A DNA stretch of 64,000 nucleotides from Anaerotignum sp. MSJ-24 (GTDB taxonomy: Bacteria > Bacillota > Clostridia > Lachnospirales > Anaerotignaceae), in contig NZ_JAHLPX010000008.1 in assembly GCF_018918145.1 (NCBI RefSeq), positions 1-64,000 of the forward strand. Direction: 5' to 3'. The notes under the pieces are model-generated. The model was not told the DNA's origin, did not search any database, and worked only from the letters and a program-made list of their open reading frames with translations. The first letter of the stretch is position 1, and every line of letters begins with the position of its first letter. Shown piece by piece: positions 42,134 through 51,464 of the stretch. Position numbers and translations under genes: made by a program.

Positions 42134-43351
42134 ATGCCGCTTAATAATTTCAAAATTGACAGCAAGGCTGAAAAAATAATAAAAACACTGAATTCGCATG
42201 GATATGAGGCATATATTGTCGGAGGCTGTGTAAGAGATATGATTCTCGGAAGAACACCGGGAGATTGGGACATAACAACCTCGGCAAAGCCGGAGGAAAC
42301 AAAAGCCTGCTTTAAAAATACTTATGATACGGGAATAAAGCACGGAACGATAACAGTCCGTATTGAAAACGATAAATATGAGGTGACAACCTACAGAATA
42401 GAAGGCGAATATACCGACTGCCGTCACCCGTCCGAGGTTGAATTCACAAGAGATATACATGAAGACCTTTTAAGACGTGATTTCACAATGAACGCAATAG
42501 CATACCATCCTTCGGAAGGTTTTATTGATCCCTTCGGCGGTATGGCTGATATAGAAAAGAAATGTATACGGGGAGTCGGCTGTGCTGATGAGCGTTTTAA
42601 AGAGGACGCCTTGAGAATGCTCAGGGCAGTTCGTTTTGCGGCACAGCTCGGTTTTGAAATAGAAGAGGATACATGGAAGGCACTTAAAGATAATGCAGAG
42701 CTTATTTCAAAAATAAGTGCCGAAAGAATACGAGAGGAACTGCAAAAGCTTATTATGAGCGACCGTCCCGAAAAAATTAGCTTTCTTGCCGAAAGCGGTC
42801 TTACGGAGAATATATTTCCCATGCTTGCCGAAAGCTTGAAAAACAACTGTGTTGAAATATATAAGGAGCTTGCGGCGGCAGAGAAAAATCCTTCGCTCAG
42901 ATGGGCGGTATTCGTTAAAAGAATGGGTAAAAAGAATGCTGAGAGCTTCTTTAAAAAGCTTAAATTTGATACAAAAACAATGAAAACCGCTGTTGTGCTT
43001 ACGAAATATGACAGCGAAGAGCCTTGTACAGATAAATACTCGACAAAAAGGCTTGCGTCAGTTATCGGCTGTGAGGATTATGAGCTTCTGCTTAAGCTTT
43101 ATGAGGCCGAAAACCGTCCGAATGCAGATAATGCACAAAATATATATAATGAAGTTATTGAAAACAAAGAGGCTGTATTTATTAAGGATTTAGCCATAAA
43201 CGGAACAAAAATACGTGAGCTCGGTGTTACCGACGGAAAGAAAATCGGTACGGTGCTTGCCGCCGTTTTGGATGAGGTTCATAAGAATCCGGAATTTAAT
43301 ACCGAGGATCAGCTCGAAAAATTCGTTACCGATAATTTTGCCGATATGTAA
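42134..43351 (+). CDS. cca: CCA tRNA nucleotidyltransferase
   Basis: The 405-residue enzyme adds or repairs the 3' CCA of tRNAs. It shows the polymerase-beta-fold head: YIVGGCVRDMILGRTPGDWDITT with the catalytic Asp pair, RDFTMNAIAY, and RFKEDALRMLRAVRFAAQLGF, the typical A/B/C motifs of class II CCA enzymes. The ATG at 42134 follows TATGGAGGATATT; a longer upstream frame adds 15 residues. None of the tRNAs in this window encode CCA, consistent with an essential role. Confidence 0.95.
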   Translation: MPLNNFKIDSKAEKIIKTLNSHGYEAYIVGGCVRDMILGRTPGDWDITTSAKPEETKACFKNTYDTGIKHGTITVRIENDKYEVTTYRIEGEYTDCRHPSEVEFTRDIHEDLLRRDFTMNAIAYHPSEGFIDPFGGMADIEKKCIRGVGCADERFKEDALRMLRAVRFAAQLGFEIEEDTWKALKDNAELISKISAERIREELQKLIMSDRPEKISFLAESGLTENIFPMLAESLKNNCVEIYKELAAAEKNPSLRWAVFVKRMGKKNAESFFKKLKFDTKTMKTAVVLTKYDSEEPCTDKYSTKRLASVIGCEDYELLLKLYEAENRPNADNAQNIYNEVIENKEAVFIKDLAINGTKIRELGVTDGKKIGTVLAAVLDEVHKNPEFNTEDQLEKFVTDNFADM

Positions 43352-43431
43352 TTTATCCGAAATATAATAAATATGCCTTCTGCCGCATAATATTGTAAAA
43401 CAGGCATACTGTATGAGGCGGAGGGATTATT

Positions 43432-44409
43432 ATGGAGGATATAAATGCAAAAATACTTCAGCAGGGGTTTGGAATAAAGCTTATAAGTGCATACAGAACA
43501 AGAACGGGCCTTGTATGCAAAACGGACAGAGGAATGCTTGAGCTTAAAAAAACATATGCCGATGATGAAAGCCTTGAACGTGAATATATATTGAAGGAGT
43601 ATCTTAAGGCAAGAGGCATGAACGGCGTTGATATATCTTACAGAACAACAGAGGATATGCCATGCTACAGAATGGACGAGAATGCCTATGTGCTTATAAA
43701 ATATATTCCGGCAAGACGGCTGGATATGGAGGATAATTCGGATATATCCGAAGCGGCATCGGCACTGGCGTTTTTCCACAATGCCGCCGAAGGTTTTGTG
43801 GATAACACAATGAGAAGAACCTATGGTTCTTTGGAACAGCTTTTTGAGAAAAGACTAAACGAGTTTTCGAGAATAAGACGAAAAATAAAGAACGACGGTA
43901 ATTATTCCGCAATAGATCTTCTTATTATGAAATATTATGACTATTATACGGAAAGAATAAATATGGCGGAGGAGCTGCTGAAAAAATCCGATTATCTCGG
44001 CGTAAGTACAGCGGCGGAAAAGGTATATTGCGTGTGCCACAACTCATTCAAGAATGATAATGTAAGAATTACCGAAAACGGGAATATAATAATTTCCGGT
44101 CTTGACGGCTGTACATATGACCTCAGTATTCTTGATTTGGCACATCTTATAAGAAAATATATAAAAAGCGGAAATGCCGATGAATACGGAATATCGCTTA
44201 TTCTTGAAAATTACAGCAGATACCGCAGTATTACCTCGGCAGAAAGCGACGTTGTAAAAGGAATGCTTATTTATCCCTATAAATTCCTTAAGCTGTGCAA
44301 TGAGCATTATAACAAACGCCGGGTATGTATATCCGAGGCGGCTGTGGAAAGATTTGAAAACTGCATTGCAGGAAAAGACAGAGAAATGCGGCTTGTGAGG
44401 TCAATATAA
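43432..44409 (+). CDS. CotS-like kinase-fold protein (probable pseudokinase)
   Basis: The 325-residue protein aligns with the CotS/aminoglycoside phosphotransferase fold used by spore coat proteins: an N-terminal lobe (RTRTGLVCKTDRGMLELKK), AYVLIKYIPARRL, and a C-lobe with VCHNSFKNDNVRI and SGLDGCTYDLSILDLAHLIRKY. The usual HGD catalytic Asp is replaced (HNS) and the DF(D/G) Asp is also displaced, so phosphotransfer looks unlikely. ATG follows GGCGGAGGG. The neighbouring genes do not contain other coat genes, but spoIIE is nearby. Confidence 0.8.
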   Translation: MEDINAKILQQGFGIKLISAYRTRTGLVCKTDRGMLELKKTYADDESLEREYILKEYLKARGMNGVDISYRTTEDMPCYRMDENAYVLIKYIPARRLDMEDNSDISEAASALAFFHNAAEGFVDNTMRRTYGSLEQLFEKRLNEFSRIRRKIKNDGNYSAIDLLIMKYYDYYTERINMAEELLKKSDYLGVSTAAEKVYCVCHNSFKNDNVRITENGNIIISGLDGCTYDLSILDLAHLIRKYIKSGNADEYGISLILENYSRYRSITSAESDVVKGMLIYPYKFLKLCNEHYNKRRVCISEAAVERFENCIAGKDREMRLVRSI

Positions 44410-44492
44410 TTTTTGTTGCTATTTTGACTGTAAACATTTAAAATGGTACTTAGGAAAAATGTATAAACCCCAACTATTGATGAGGTGACATT

Positions 44493-45959
44493 ATGAGCGA
44501 ATACAATTTCGACGAGAATAAAGATATGGGCGAAACTGTCCGAATAGACTATATAAAGGCAAAGCTGAACGAAATGGAAGAAAATCCGGATAACAATTCC
44601 GAAGATGATTACGATGATTATGAGGATTATGACGAGCCGGATGATTCGGACTATACCGATTATGATGACGACGAGGAAGAGTATTACGGCGAAACCGAGG
44701 AAATACCTCCGGTAAAAAGCGTACCGAGAGGCAGAGGCCCAAACGGCGGAAAGAAAAGAAAGTCCGAGGATAAAATGCGTCTGATACTTATTGTGATTGT
44801 GGCGGTGCTTGCGGTTGCGGTTATAGTTGCGGCAGTACAGCTTGCGTCCGGCTTTAGATCAAACAATACGGAAACATCAGACGGTGATGTTGAATGTGAT
44901 TATTTTTACGGAGTTGTTGTGTCCGTTGATGAAAATAAATACGAAATAATCAACACCGAAGACGGAAAAACATCGCTTTATGCCGTTTCGGAAAATCTTA
45001 AGGTAACGCTTGAGGACGGCAGTACAGCCGTAGGAAAAACCGTTTCCAGAGGCGATATTGTAAGCTTCGGAGTATCAAAGGATACAGATGAGATTGTGAG
45101 TATCGCATATACAGATAATATATGGGAAAAAACAGGCTTTGAAAATATTGATATAGATACATCGAAAAACACTATATCAAACGGCACTACGAAATATGAC
45201 TATAACGACAGCACACTGTTTATATATAACGGTGATTTTATAAGTGCCGACGATTTGTGCAGTGAGGACGTTGTAACGCTTAAGGGAATAAGAAATACTG
45301 TATGGTCGGTAAGCGTTGAAAAATATCATGGATATATTCAGCTGAATAATATTGATAAAATCGAAAATCCGGAAATAACAATAGACGGAGAAAAGGTTGA
45401 GTTCGATGATGATAAAACTGCGGTTTCCGCAGGAGCACATTCTTTGGGAATATCGGGCTCTAATATAGATCAGCTTACCGTTGATATTCATATTGCGGCA
45501 GGAGAAACCTATGCGGTGGATATGGCATCCGTACAGGAAAAGACAGGTGTGCTTACGGTCAGCGTAAATGTTGATGACTGCATAATAATTGTTGACGGAA
45601 AACAGGTGGAAAAGGACTCGCCGATAGTTTTAAGTATGGGAACTTATAACATAAGCGTTTCGGCAGAAGGCTATAAGACATACAGCTCAACAATAGCCGT
45701 TAATGAGCCGCTTGTTGAGGAAAAAATAATACTCGAAAAGCTTGTTCAGCCTAAAGCTATGTTGAGCGTGGAATCGAATCCGGCAGGAGCATCGGTTTAT
45801 GCAAATGATGTGCTTATCGGAACAACACCGTTTTCGGCACAGATAGAATATGGCGATTATCGGATAACCTTCAAAAAGGACGGCTATTCCGATTACACAA
45901 TAAATACATCAGTTAATGAGGAACAAAAAACGATATCTGTATTGCTCAACGCAGAGTAA
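44493..45959 (+). CDS. PEGA-domain membrane protein with acidic N terminus
   Basis: The 488-residue protein has a highly acidic Asp/Glu/Tyr-rich N-terminal tail (about 37-70), one transmembrane helix (about 95-118) and an extracellular part that ends in two PEGA-like modules (VNVDDCIIIVDGKQVEKDSP and VESNPAGASVYANDVLIGTT). PEGA proteins probably bind surface or cell-wall glycans. The first extracellular part (about 125-290) is unrecognised. ATG follows GATGAGGTGACATT. It lies 12 bases before the phosphoglucomutase gene, so both are likely co-transcribed. Confidence 0.82.
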   Translation: MSEYNFDENKDMGETVRIDYIKAKLNEMEENPDNNSEDDYDDYEDYDEPDDSDYTDYDDDEEEYYGETEEIPPVKSVPRGRGPNGGKKRKSEDKMRLILIVIVAVLAVAVIVAAVQLASGFRSNNTETSDGDVECDYFYGVVVSVDENKYEIINTEDGKTSLYAVSENLKVTLEDGSTAVGKTVSRGDIVSFGVSKDTDEIVSIAYTDNIWEKTGFENIDIDTSKNTISNGTTKYDYNDSTLFIYNGDFISADDLCSEDVVTLKGIRNTVWSVSVEKYHGYIQLNNIDKIENPEITIDGEKVEFDDDKTAVSAGAHSLGISGSNIDQLTVDIHIAAGETYAVDMASVQEKTGVLTVSVNVDDCIIIVDGKQVEKDSPIVLSMGTYNISVSAEGYKTYSSTIAVNEPLVEEKIILEKLVQPKAMLSVESNPAGASVYANDVLIGTTPFSAQIEYGDYRITFKKDGYSDYTINTSVNEEQKTISVLLNAE

Positions 45960-45971
45960 AGGAGGCAGAAA

Positions 45972-47705
45972 ATGGACTACATGGATAAATATAATTTCTG
46001 GCTTACATCACCTCAGTTTGATGAAGAAACCAGAAAAGAGCTTGAGGCCATAAAAGGCAATGATCTTGAAATTAAGGATAGATTTTATAAGGATCTTGAA
46101 TTCGGAACAGGCGGTTTGCGAGGCATAATAGGTGCCGGAACAAACAGAATGAACAAGTATACCGTCGGAAAGGCTACACAGGGACTTTCAAACTATATAC
46201 TCAAAAACAATCCGGAAGGCAAGGCTATGGGGGTAGCTCTTGCATATGACTCAAGAAATATGTCATCGGAATTTGCGGAAATGTCAGCGCTTGTTTTGAA
46301 TGCAAACGGAATAAAGGCTTATATATTTGATGAATTAAGACCTACACCTGAGCTTTCATTTGCAGTAAGACATCTTGGATGTACAGCCGGAATTGTTGTT
46401 ACAGCAAGCCATAATCCACCCGAATATAACGGCTATAAGGTATATTGGGCTGACGGAGCACAGGTTGTTGCACCTAAGGACGAAGGAATTATCGGTGAAG
46501 TAAACAGCATAACAGACTTTTCCGCTATCAAAATGATGGACAAAGCCGAGGCTGTAAAGAACGGACTTTTTAATGTTGTCGGAAAAGAAATAGACGACGC
46601 TTTTGTTGAAAACATCAAAAAACAGGCAGTAAGACCGGAAGAGGTTATTAAGGCAAAGGACATGAAGATTGTTTATACACCGCTTCACGGTGCAGGCAAC
46701 AAGAACGTAAGACGAGTTCTTGCAGAGGTCGGTTTTGAAAATGTTTATGTTGTTCCCGAACAGGAAAAGCCCGACGGAACATTCCCTACGGTTGGTTATC
46801 CGAATCCCGAAGATCCCAAAGCCTTTACTCTTGCAATTAAGCTTGCACAGGAAAAGCAGGCCGATATTATAATCGGAACAGATCCGGACAGCGACAGAAT
46901 AGGCGTTGTTGTTAAGGATAATAACGGTAACTATGACATTCTTACCGGAAATATGACAGGTGCATTGCTTACCGAATATGTTCTCGGCGGAAGAAAGGAA
47001 AAAGGCACTCTTCCCGAAAATGCGGCAATGGTAAAAACAATAGTTACAACGGAAATGGTAAGAGCCATTGCAGAGAACTATGGTGTTAAGCTCTTTGACG
47101 TGCTTACAGGCTTTAAGTTTATCGGCGAAAAAATAAAACAGTTTGAGGAAGATCACAGCTATTTATATGTTTTCGGCTTTGAGGAAAGCTATGGCTGTCT
47201 TTCCGGTACATATGCAAGAGATAAGGACGCAGTAGGAGCATCAATGCTTGTATGCGAAATGGCGGCATATTATAAGAATAAAGGCATGACTCTTTATGAC
47301 GGACTTATGGAGCTTTATAATAAATACGGCTTCTATAAGGAAGGCGTAAAATCGGTTACACTCAAGGGTGTTGACGGTGCAGAGCAGATTCAGAAGATAA
47401 TGGAATATCTCAGAAACAATGTACCTTCCGATTTTGCCGGAAATAAGGTTATCTGGGCAAAGGATTACAAGACAGGAGTATTCAAAAACCTGCTTACCGG
47501 AGAAACCGAGGCAAGCACACTTCCGAAGTCAAATGTTCTTTATTACAACCTTGATGACAGAGCGTGGCTTTGCGTAAGACCTTCCGGAACAGAGCCTAAG
47601 ATTAAGTTCTATATGGGAGTAAAGGCAGATTCTCTCGAAAAGGCCGTTGAAAAAACGGACGCACTCGTAGCTTCGGTTGACGAGCTTCTCAAGAAAATTC
47701 TTTAA
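45972..47705 (+). CDS. pgcA: Phosphoglucomutase/phosphomannomutase (phospho-sugar mutase)
   Basis: The 577-residue enzyme interconverts hexose 1- and 6-phosphates. It has the phosphoserine motif TASHNPPEYNG, the metal-binding loop GTDPDSDRIG, the sugar-binding GFEESYG and the C-terminal phosphate site RPSGTEPKIK. The length and N terminus (FWLTSPQFDEETRKEL) match the larger alpha-phosphoglucomutases of Firmicutes. ATG follows AAAGGAGGCAGAAA. It is coupled to the PEGA gene upstream. Confidence 0.94.
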   Translation: MDYMDKYNFWLTSPQFDEETRKELEAIKGNDLEIKDRFYKDLEFGTGGLRGIIGAGTNRMNKYTVGKATQGLSNYILKNNPEGKAMGVALAYDSRNMSSEFAEMSALVLNANGIKAYIFDELRPTPELSFAVRHLGCTAGIVVTASHNPPEYNGYKVYWADGAQVVAPKDEGIIGEVNSITDFSAIKMMDKAEAVKNGLFNVVGKEIDDAFVENIKKQAVRPEEVIKAKDMKIVYTPLHGAGNKNVRRVLAEVGFENVYVVPEQEKPDGTFPTVGYPNPEDPKAFTLAIKLAQEKQADIIIGTDPDSDRIGVVVKDNNGNYDILTGNMTGALLTEYVLGGRKEKGTLPENAAMVKTIVTTEMVRAIAENYGVKLFDVLTGFKFIGEKIKQFEEDHSYLYVFGFEESYGCLSGTYARDKDAVGASMLVCEMAAYYKNKGMTLYDGLMELYNKYGFYKEGVKSVTLKGVDGAEQIQKIMEYLRNNVPSDFAGNKVIWAKDYKTGVFKNLLTGETEASTLPKSNVLYYNLDDRAWLCVRPSGTEPKIKFYMGVKADSLEKAVEKTDALVASVDELLKKIL

Positions 47706-47720
47706 GTTAATATGTATTCA

Positions 47721-47754
47721 AAAATCCTGTGGATTTTATCCACAGGATTTTTTG
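47721..47754 (+). terminator. Terminator after the phosphoglucomutase gene
   Basis: AAAATCCTGTGGAT and ATCCACAGGATTTTTT form a near-perfect 13-bp stem with a T6 tail. Confidence 0.9.
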
Positions 47755-47774
47755 TTGTAAAAAAGATTATTTGA

Positions 47775-47817
47775 TGTCTATATATAGACAAAAAAATTGG
47801 TTCTGAAAATATATAAT
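47775..47817 (+). promoter_or_regulatory. spoIIE promoter region with a 16-bp palindrome
   Basis: TGTCTATATATAGACA (47775-47790) is a perfect palindrome placed just upstream of the -35 position for TATAAT (47812-47817). The -35 itself is poor, which fits a promoter that needs an activator. Confidence 0.5.
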
Positions 47818-47843
47818 CCCTCATACAGGCAGGGGGAGTGAAT

Positions 47844-50177
47844 ATGGAAAAAACAACATCGGCAAGAGCCGTAATAAAAAATAAGGAAATTACGGGAGCA
47901 CCAATAATGGGCGGCCTTACCGGACTCATAGGTCTTTTGTGCGGAAGCTTTTGTGCCTTTAATTCTTTTAATCCCGTCGGGGCGGCCTATATAATGGCAT
48001 TTGCCGGAGAAGGCGTATCTCTTCCGGCGGCGGCAATGACCGTATGTGCCGGATATTTTCTCAAAAACAAAACAGTGTTTTTCAATGATTATTCCGTATG
48101 TGTCATATTGTGCATTGCCTATGGCTTGATAAGGAACTGCGTACATAAAACACTGCTTACGGCGGAAAAGGGACTTGCGGCATTTCTGGCATTCATGCTG
48201 TCGGGCGTCATACGGGGAATAATACAGAACGATATTAAATATTTACTGCTTATTTCCTTTATAGAAGGACTTGCGGCATTCGGACTGGTTTATGTGTTTG
48301 ACCAAGGCTTTTCCGCCGTAAGAACTGCGGTATATAACAAAACCGTTGAAAAAAATGACATACCTGTTCTGGTGATACTTATGGGACTGGCATCTGCCGG
48401 AGCAGTATCGCTGTATAAAGGAGTTATACCGCTGAACATAATTCTGGGATTTTATTTCGTAATGCTGTCGGGACGGCTGTTCGGCACCGAATATTGTGCA
48501 ATGGCAGGAATTGTTGTTTCTGGACTTATGATGGTTACGGGAGCGGTTGATATAAGAACGGCGGCGGTGCTTTGCTCGACAGGCGTTGTCAGCGGAGCAA
48601 TGGGGAAAAATAAGTTGTTTACGGTACTGAGCTGCTTTGCGGTATCGGTTTTAACAGGATATTATTTCGGAGTTCTTAAAATTTCTCTTGTATTGGGGGT
48701 GTGTGCGTCCTGTATTATGTTTATGCTTTCGTCCGATAAGCTTAAGGAAACCTTTATGCTGTCTGATATAGCCGAGCTCGGAAGAAATGAACATTATGCA
48801 GGCATGCGGAAATATATATCGGGAAGGCTGAAAGGCTATGCGGAAGGCTTGTCGGCATTGGAAAAAAGCTTTAAACCGGCGGAAAAACAGGAGGAAGAGG
48901 TAAAAAAGGAAACTTCGGAAATGGCAGACAGGGTTGCCTGTCTTGTATGTGAAGGCTGTCAGAAAAGCGAGAGCTGCTGGAACAGCTCATATTACAGCAC
49001 ATATCAGACAATGATGGATCTTTTTTCTCTATGCGAGAAGAAGGGAATAATACATACCTCCGATATGCCATCGGTGTTCAGGGATTACTGCATAAAGCAG
49101 AAGGAGTTTGCCGAGGCCGTTAATGTGACTTATTCGGGACACAGAGAGGGACTTATATGGAATATGCGTCTGCATGAGAGCAGACAGCTTGCAAAACAGC
49201 AAATGGGAGCCATTGAGGAGATGCTTTCCTCTCTTGCCGATGAAATAGAAAACCGGATATATTTCAAAGAGAACTTGGAAAAGGTGATATATTATGAGCT
49301 GAGAAAAAACAACGACAATATAGAAAAGGTTACTGTGGAGGAAGGTGACAACGGTGAATATGAGGTTGCGATATACAGAAGAGGCTGTAAGGGAAGACAG
49401 GAATGCAGAGAGCATACGGTGGATACGGTAAGCAGTATTCTCGGACGAAAGATGAAAAGAACGGAAAAGGAGTGTGTATCGGGATGCAACGGAGTATGCA
49501 GACTTGTGCTTAGTGAAAAATGCAGCTTCAGGATTTCGGCATCGGCGGCAATGGCAATAAAGGACGAGGAAAATATGTCGGGAGATTCCTATTCCTTTAT
49601 GGAGCTGCCGAAGGGCGGCTATATGATGGCACTTTCCGACGGAATGGGAAGCGGAAAAGAGGCCGGAAACGAAAGCAGAACGGTTATTGAGCTTTTGGAG
49701 CAGTTTGCCGAGGCAGGCTTCAAACGGGAAACCGCACTGAAAATGATAAATTCCGTACTTGTTATGAGCAATAATTCGGAGAGCTTTGCGACTCTCGATA
49801 TGTGCTATATTGACCTGTATACGGGTATGGCGGAATTTATAAAAACAGGTGCGGCGGCAACCTTTGTTATACGAAACGGAAAGGCAAAGGCCATACGCTC
49901 GTCATCATTGCCAATCGGTATGCTGAAATACTTTGAGATGGATAAAGCGGAATACAGGCTGAAAAAGAATGATGTTATAATTATGCTGACGGATGGTGCG
50001 GCAGAGGTAATGGACAGGGAAAATATGTCGGAACAGATTCTGACAGGACTTATGGCTGAAAACAGCATGAAGGATCCGAAGGATATTGCGGAAAATGTCC
50101 TTGAAAGGATAAAAGAGAGGTCCGGATTCAGAATACAGGACGATATGACTGTTGTTGCCGCAAGAGTCTGGGGATAG
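47844..50177 (+). CDS. spoIIE: Stage II sporulation protein E (membrane PP2C phosphatase)
   Basis: The 777-residue protein activates sigma-F in the forespore by dephosphorylating SpoIIAA. It has about ten hydrophobic helices in residues 20-330, a linker with Cys-rich region (CLVCEGCQKSESCW), and a C-terminal PP2C phosphatase domain (LSDGMGSGKEAGNESR, MLTDGAAEVMD, DDMTVVAARV). The length is slightly below that of B. subtilis SpoIIE. ATG 47844 follows AGGGGGAGTGAAT; a GTG six bases earlier overlaps this site. Presence of this gene implies endospore formation. Confidence 0.93.
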   Translation: MEKTTSARAVIKNKEITGAPIMGGLTGLIGLLCGSFCAFNSFNPVGAAYIMAFAGEGVSLPAAAMTVCAGYFLKNKTVFFNDYSVCVILCIAYGLIRNCVHKTLLTAEKGLAAFLAFMLSGVIRGIIQNDIKYLLLISFIEGLAAFGLVYVFDQGFSAVRTAVYNKTVEKNDIPVLVILMGLASAGAVSLYKGVIPLNIILGFYFVMLSGRLFGTEYCAMAGIVVSGLMMVTGAVDIRTAAVLCSTGVVSGAMGKNKLFTVLSCFAVSVLTGYYFGVLKISLVLGVCASCIMFMLSSDKLKETFMLSDIAELGRNEHYAGMRKYISGRLKGYAEGLSALEKSFKPAEKQEEEVKKETSEMADRVACLVCEGCQKSESCWNSSYYSTYQTMMDLFSLCEKKGIIHTSDMPSVFRDYCIKQKEFAEAVNVTYSGHREGLIWNMRLHESRQLAKQQMGAIEEMLSSLADEIENRIYFKENLEKVIYYELRKNNDNIEKVTVEEGDNGEYEVAIYRRGCKGRQECREHTVDTVSSILGRKMKRTEKECVSGCNGVCRLVLSEKCSFRISASAAMAIKDEENMSGDSYSFMELPKGGYMMALSDGMGSGKEAGNESRTVIELLEQFAEAGFKRETALKMINSVLVMSNNSESFATLDMCYIDLYTGMAEFIKTGAAATFVIRNGKAKAIRSSSLPIGMLKYFEMDKAEYRLKKNDVIIMLTDGAAEVMDRENMSEQILTGLMAENSMKDPKDIAENVLERIKERSGFRIQDDMTVVAARVWG

Positions 50178-50200
50178 AAATATAAATATAAATAGTTTAA

Positions 50201-50232
50201 AACGGGCAAACATGGATTTGTCCGTTTTTTTA
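50201..50232 (+). terminator. Terminator after spoIIE
   Basis: AACGGGCAAA (50201-50210) and TTTGTCCGTT (50217-50226) with one wobble pair and a T7 tail. Confidence 0.8.
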
Positions 50233-50357
50233 GCATATTGGTATTATATAATGACTTTTACAAAAATATATATACAAAATAATCCAATTAAGGTATAATT
50301 AATACAAATAATAAAAACTTGATTGCTTATGAAATAATTTTCCGGAGGTAAGTACAT

Positions 50358-51320
50358 ATGAAGAAATTTGCGGCATTTATAATGGCTATTCTCATGGTAT
50401 CTCAAACGGCATATGCAGAAACAGCTAATACAGATAGTTATAATATACATTTTGATACCGATGTGTTTTTATATAATGAAAAAACAACTATATTTAGTAC
50501 ATTTACTTATGATGACGATAAATATGTACCGTTGAGAGCTATAAGCAATTTTTTAGGCAAGGAGGTAAGCTATAATTCTGCTGAAGGCAGTATAAACATA
50601 ATGAACAGTGACAAAGATATACAGTATCAGCCATTAATTGCAACAGAAAAAGACGCAACGGCAAAAATTGTTGATAATAAGATAATGTATAATAATGTGT
50701 ATATTTTTGGGAATGAATCGTATAAAAGAACAGGCTTGTTAAATTATGACGGGAATATATATGTTCCTATGAATTGGCTTATAACAAGGTTTGGACTGGA
50801 AGAAGAATATGATAAAAATATAATAACTATAAGCGATAAAAAAGATGATGAAAATTTTGAAGTAACCGATATTGCCGGATATGATTTTAATAAGCTTGAA
50901 AACAAAATTAAATCTGAATACAGCTATTTTAATCCAGATGATTATGAACGCATAATTAAACCGGTTCATACTGATGACGAAAGTACTTACAGGGTTTATT
51001 ATGAGAAATATATAAATGGATTTGATACTAATACAGGATTTTATGCTGTTATAAAAAATAAGGAGCTTTATTATTTAACAGAAAGAACTGTTGATTATGA
51101 TTTGGATTTGTTGGCAACGAAGCCCGTTAATTTAACAGATGACATTATCGAAAAAGCAAAACAGATTGCGGCAAGTCAAATCCCGGATAAGTGCTATATG
51201 ACCGAGCAGAAGGTTCATAAATGGATAATTGACGGTGAATACTGTTTGAGCATAAGCACTACATATATGAGTGAATATGGTACTGAAAGCTGTGTTAAGG
51301 AGTACGTCTATAAATTATAA
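50358..51320 (+). CDS. Secreted protein with copper amine oxidase N-terminal (stalk) domains
   Basis: The 320-residue protein starts with a signal peptide (MKKFAAFIMAILMVSQTAYA, cleavage after AYA). It then has repeated stalk-type segments: KYVPLRAISNFLGKEVSYN and IYVPMNWLITRFGLEEEYD, each resembling the Cu-amine oxidase N-domain used as a wall-binding or stalk module. The C-terminal half (residues 170-320) is unrecognised. The gene is clearly more AT-rich than its neighbours. ATG follows TCCGGAGGTAAGTACAT. Confidence 0.82.
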   Translation: MKKFAAFIMAILMVSQTAYAETANTDSYNIHFDTDVFLYNEKTTIFSTFTYDDDKYVPLRAISNFLGKEVSYNSAEGSINIMNSDKDIQYQPLIATEKDATAKIVDNKIMYNNVYIFGNESYKRTGLLNYDGNIYVPMNWLITRFGLEEEYDKNIITISDKKDDENFEVTDIAGYDFNKLENKIKSEYSYFNPDDYERIIKPVHTDDESTYRVYYEKYINGFDTNTGFYAVIKNKELYYLTERTVDYDLDLLATKPVNLTDDIIEKAKQIAASQIPDKCYMTEQKVHKWIIDGEYCLSISTTYMSEYGTESCVKEYVYKL

Positions 51321-51354
51321 AAATCGTCAATATACTTAATAATATAAGCATTTT

Positions 51355-51396
51355 AAGGTCAAAAATTCGTTAATACGGGTTTTTGACCTTTTTATT
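51355..51396 (+). terminator. Terminator after the stalk-domain gene
   Basis: AAGGTCAAAAA (51355-51365) and TTTTTGACCTT (51380-51390) with a T-rich tail. Confidence 0.85.
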
Positions 51397-51464
51397 ATTT
51401 TATCGGAATGTTATAATTCTGATATGAGGTCAAAACTATATATAAAACCTCCGGAGGAACACAA

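Noticed and set aside
46356-47156. 266-residue frame on the minus strand in the phosphoglucomutase gene
   Set aside because: Shadow of the mutase; the mutase motifs are intact on the + strand.
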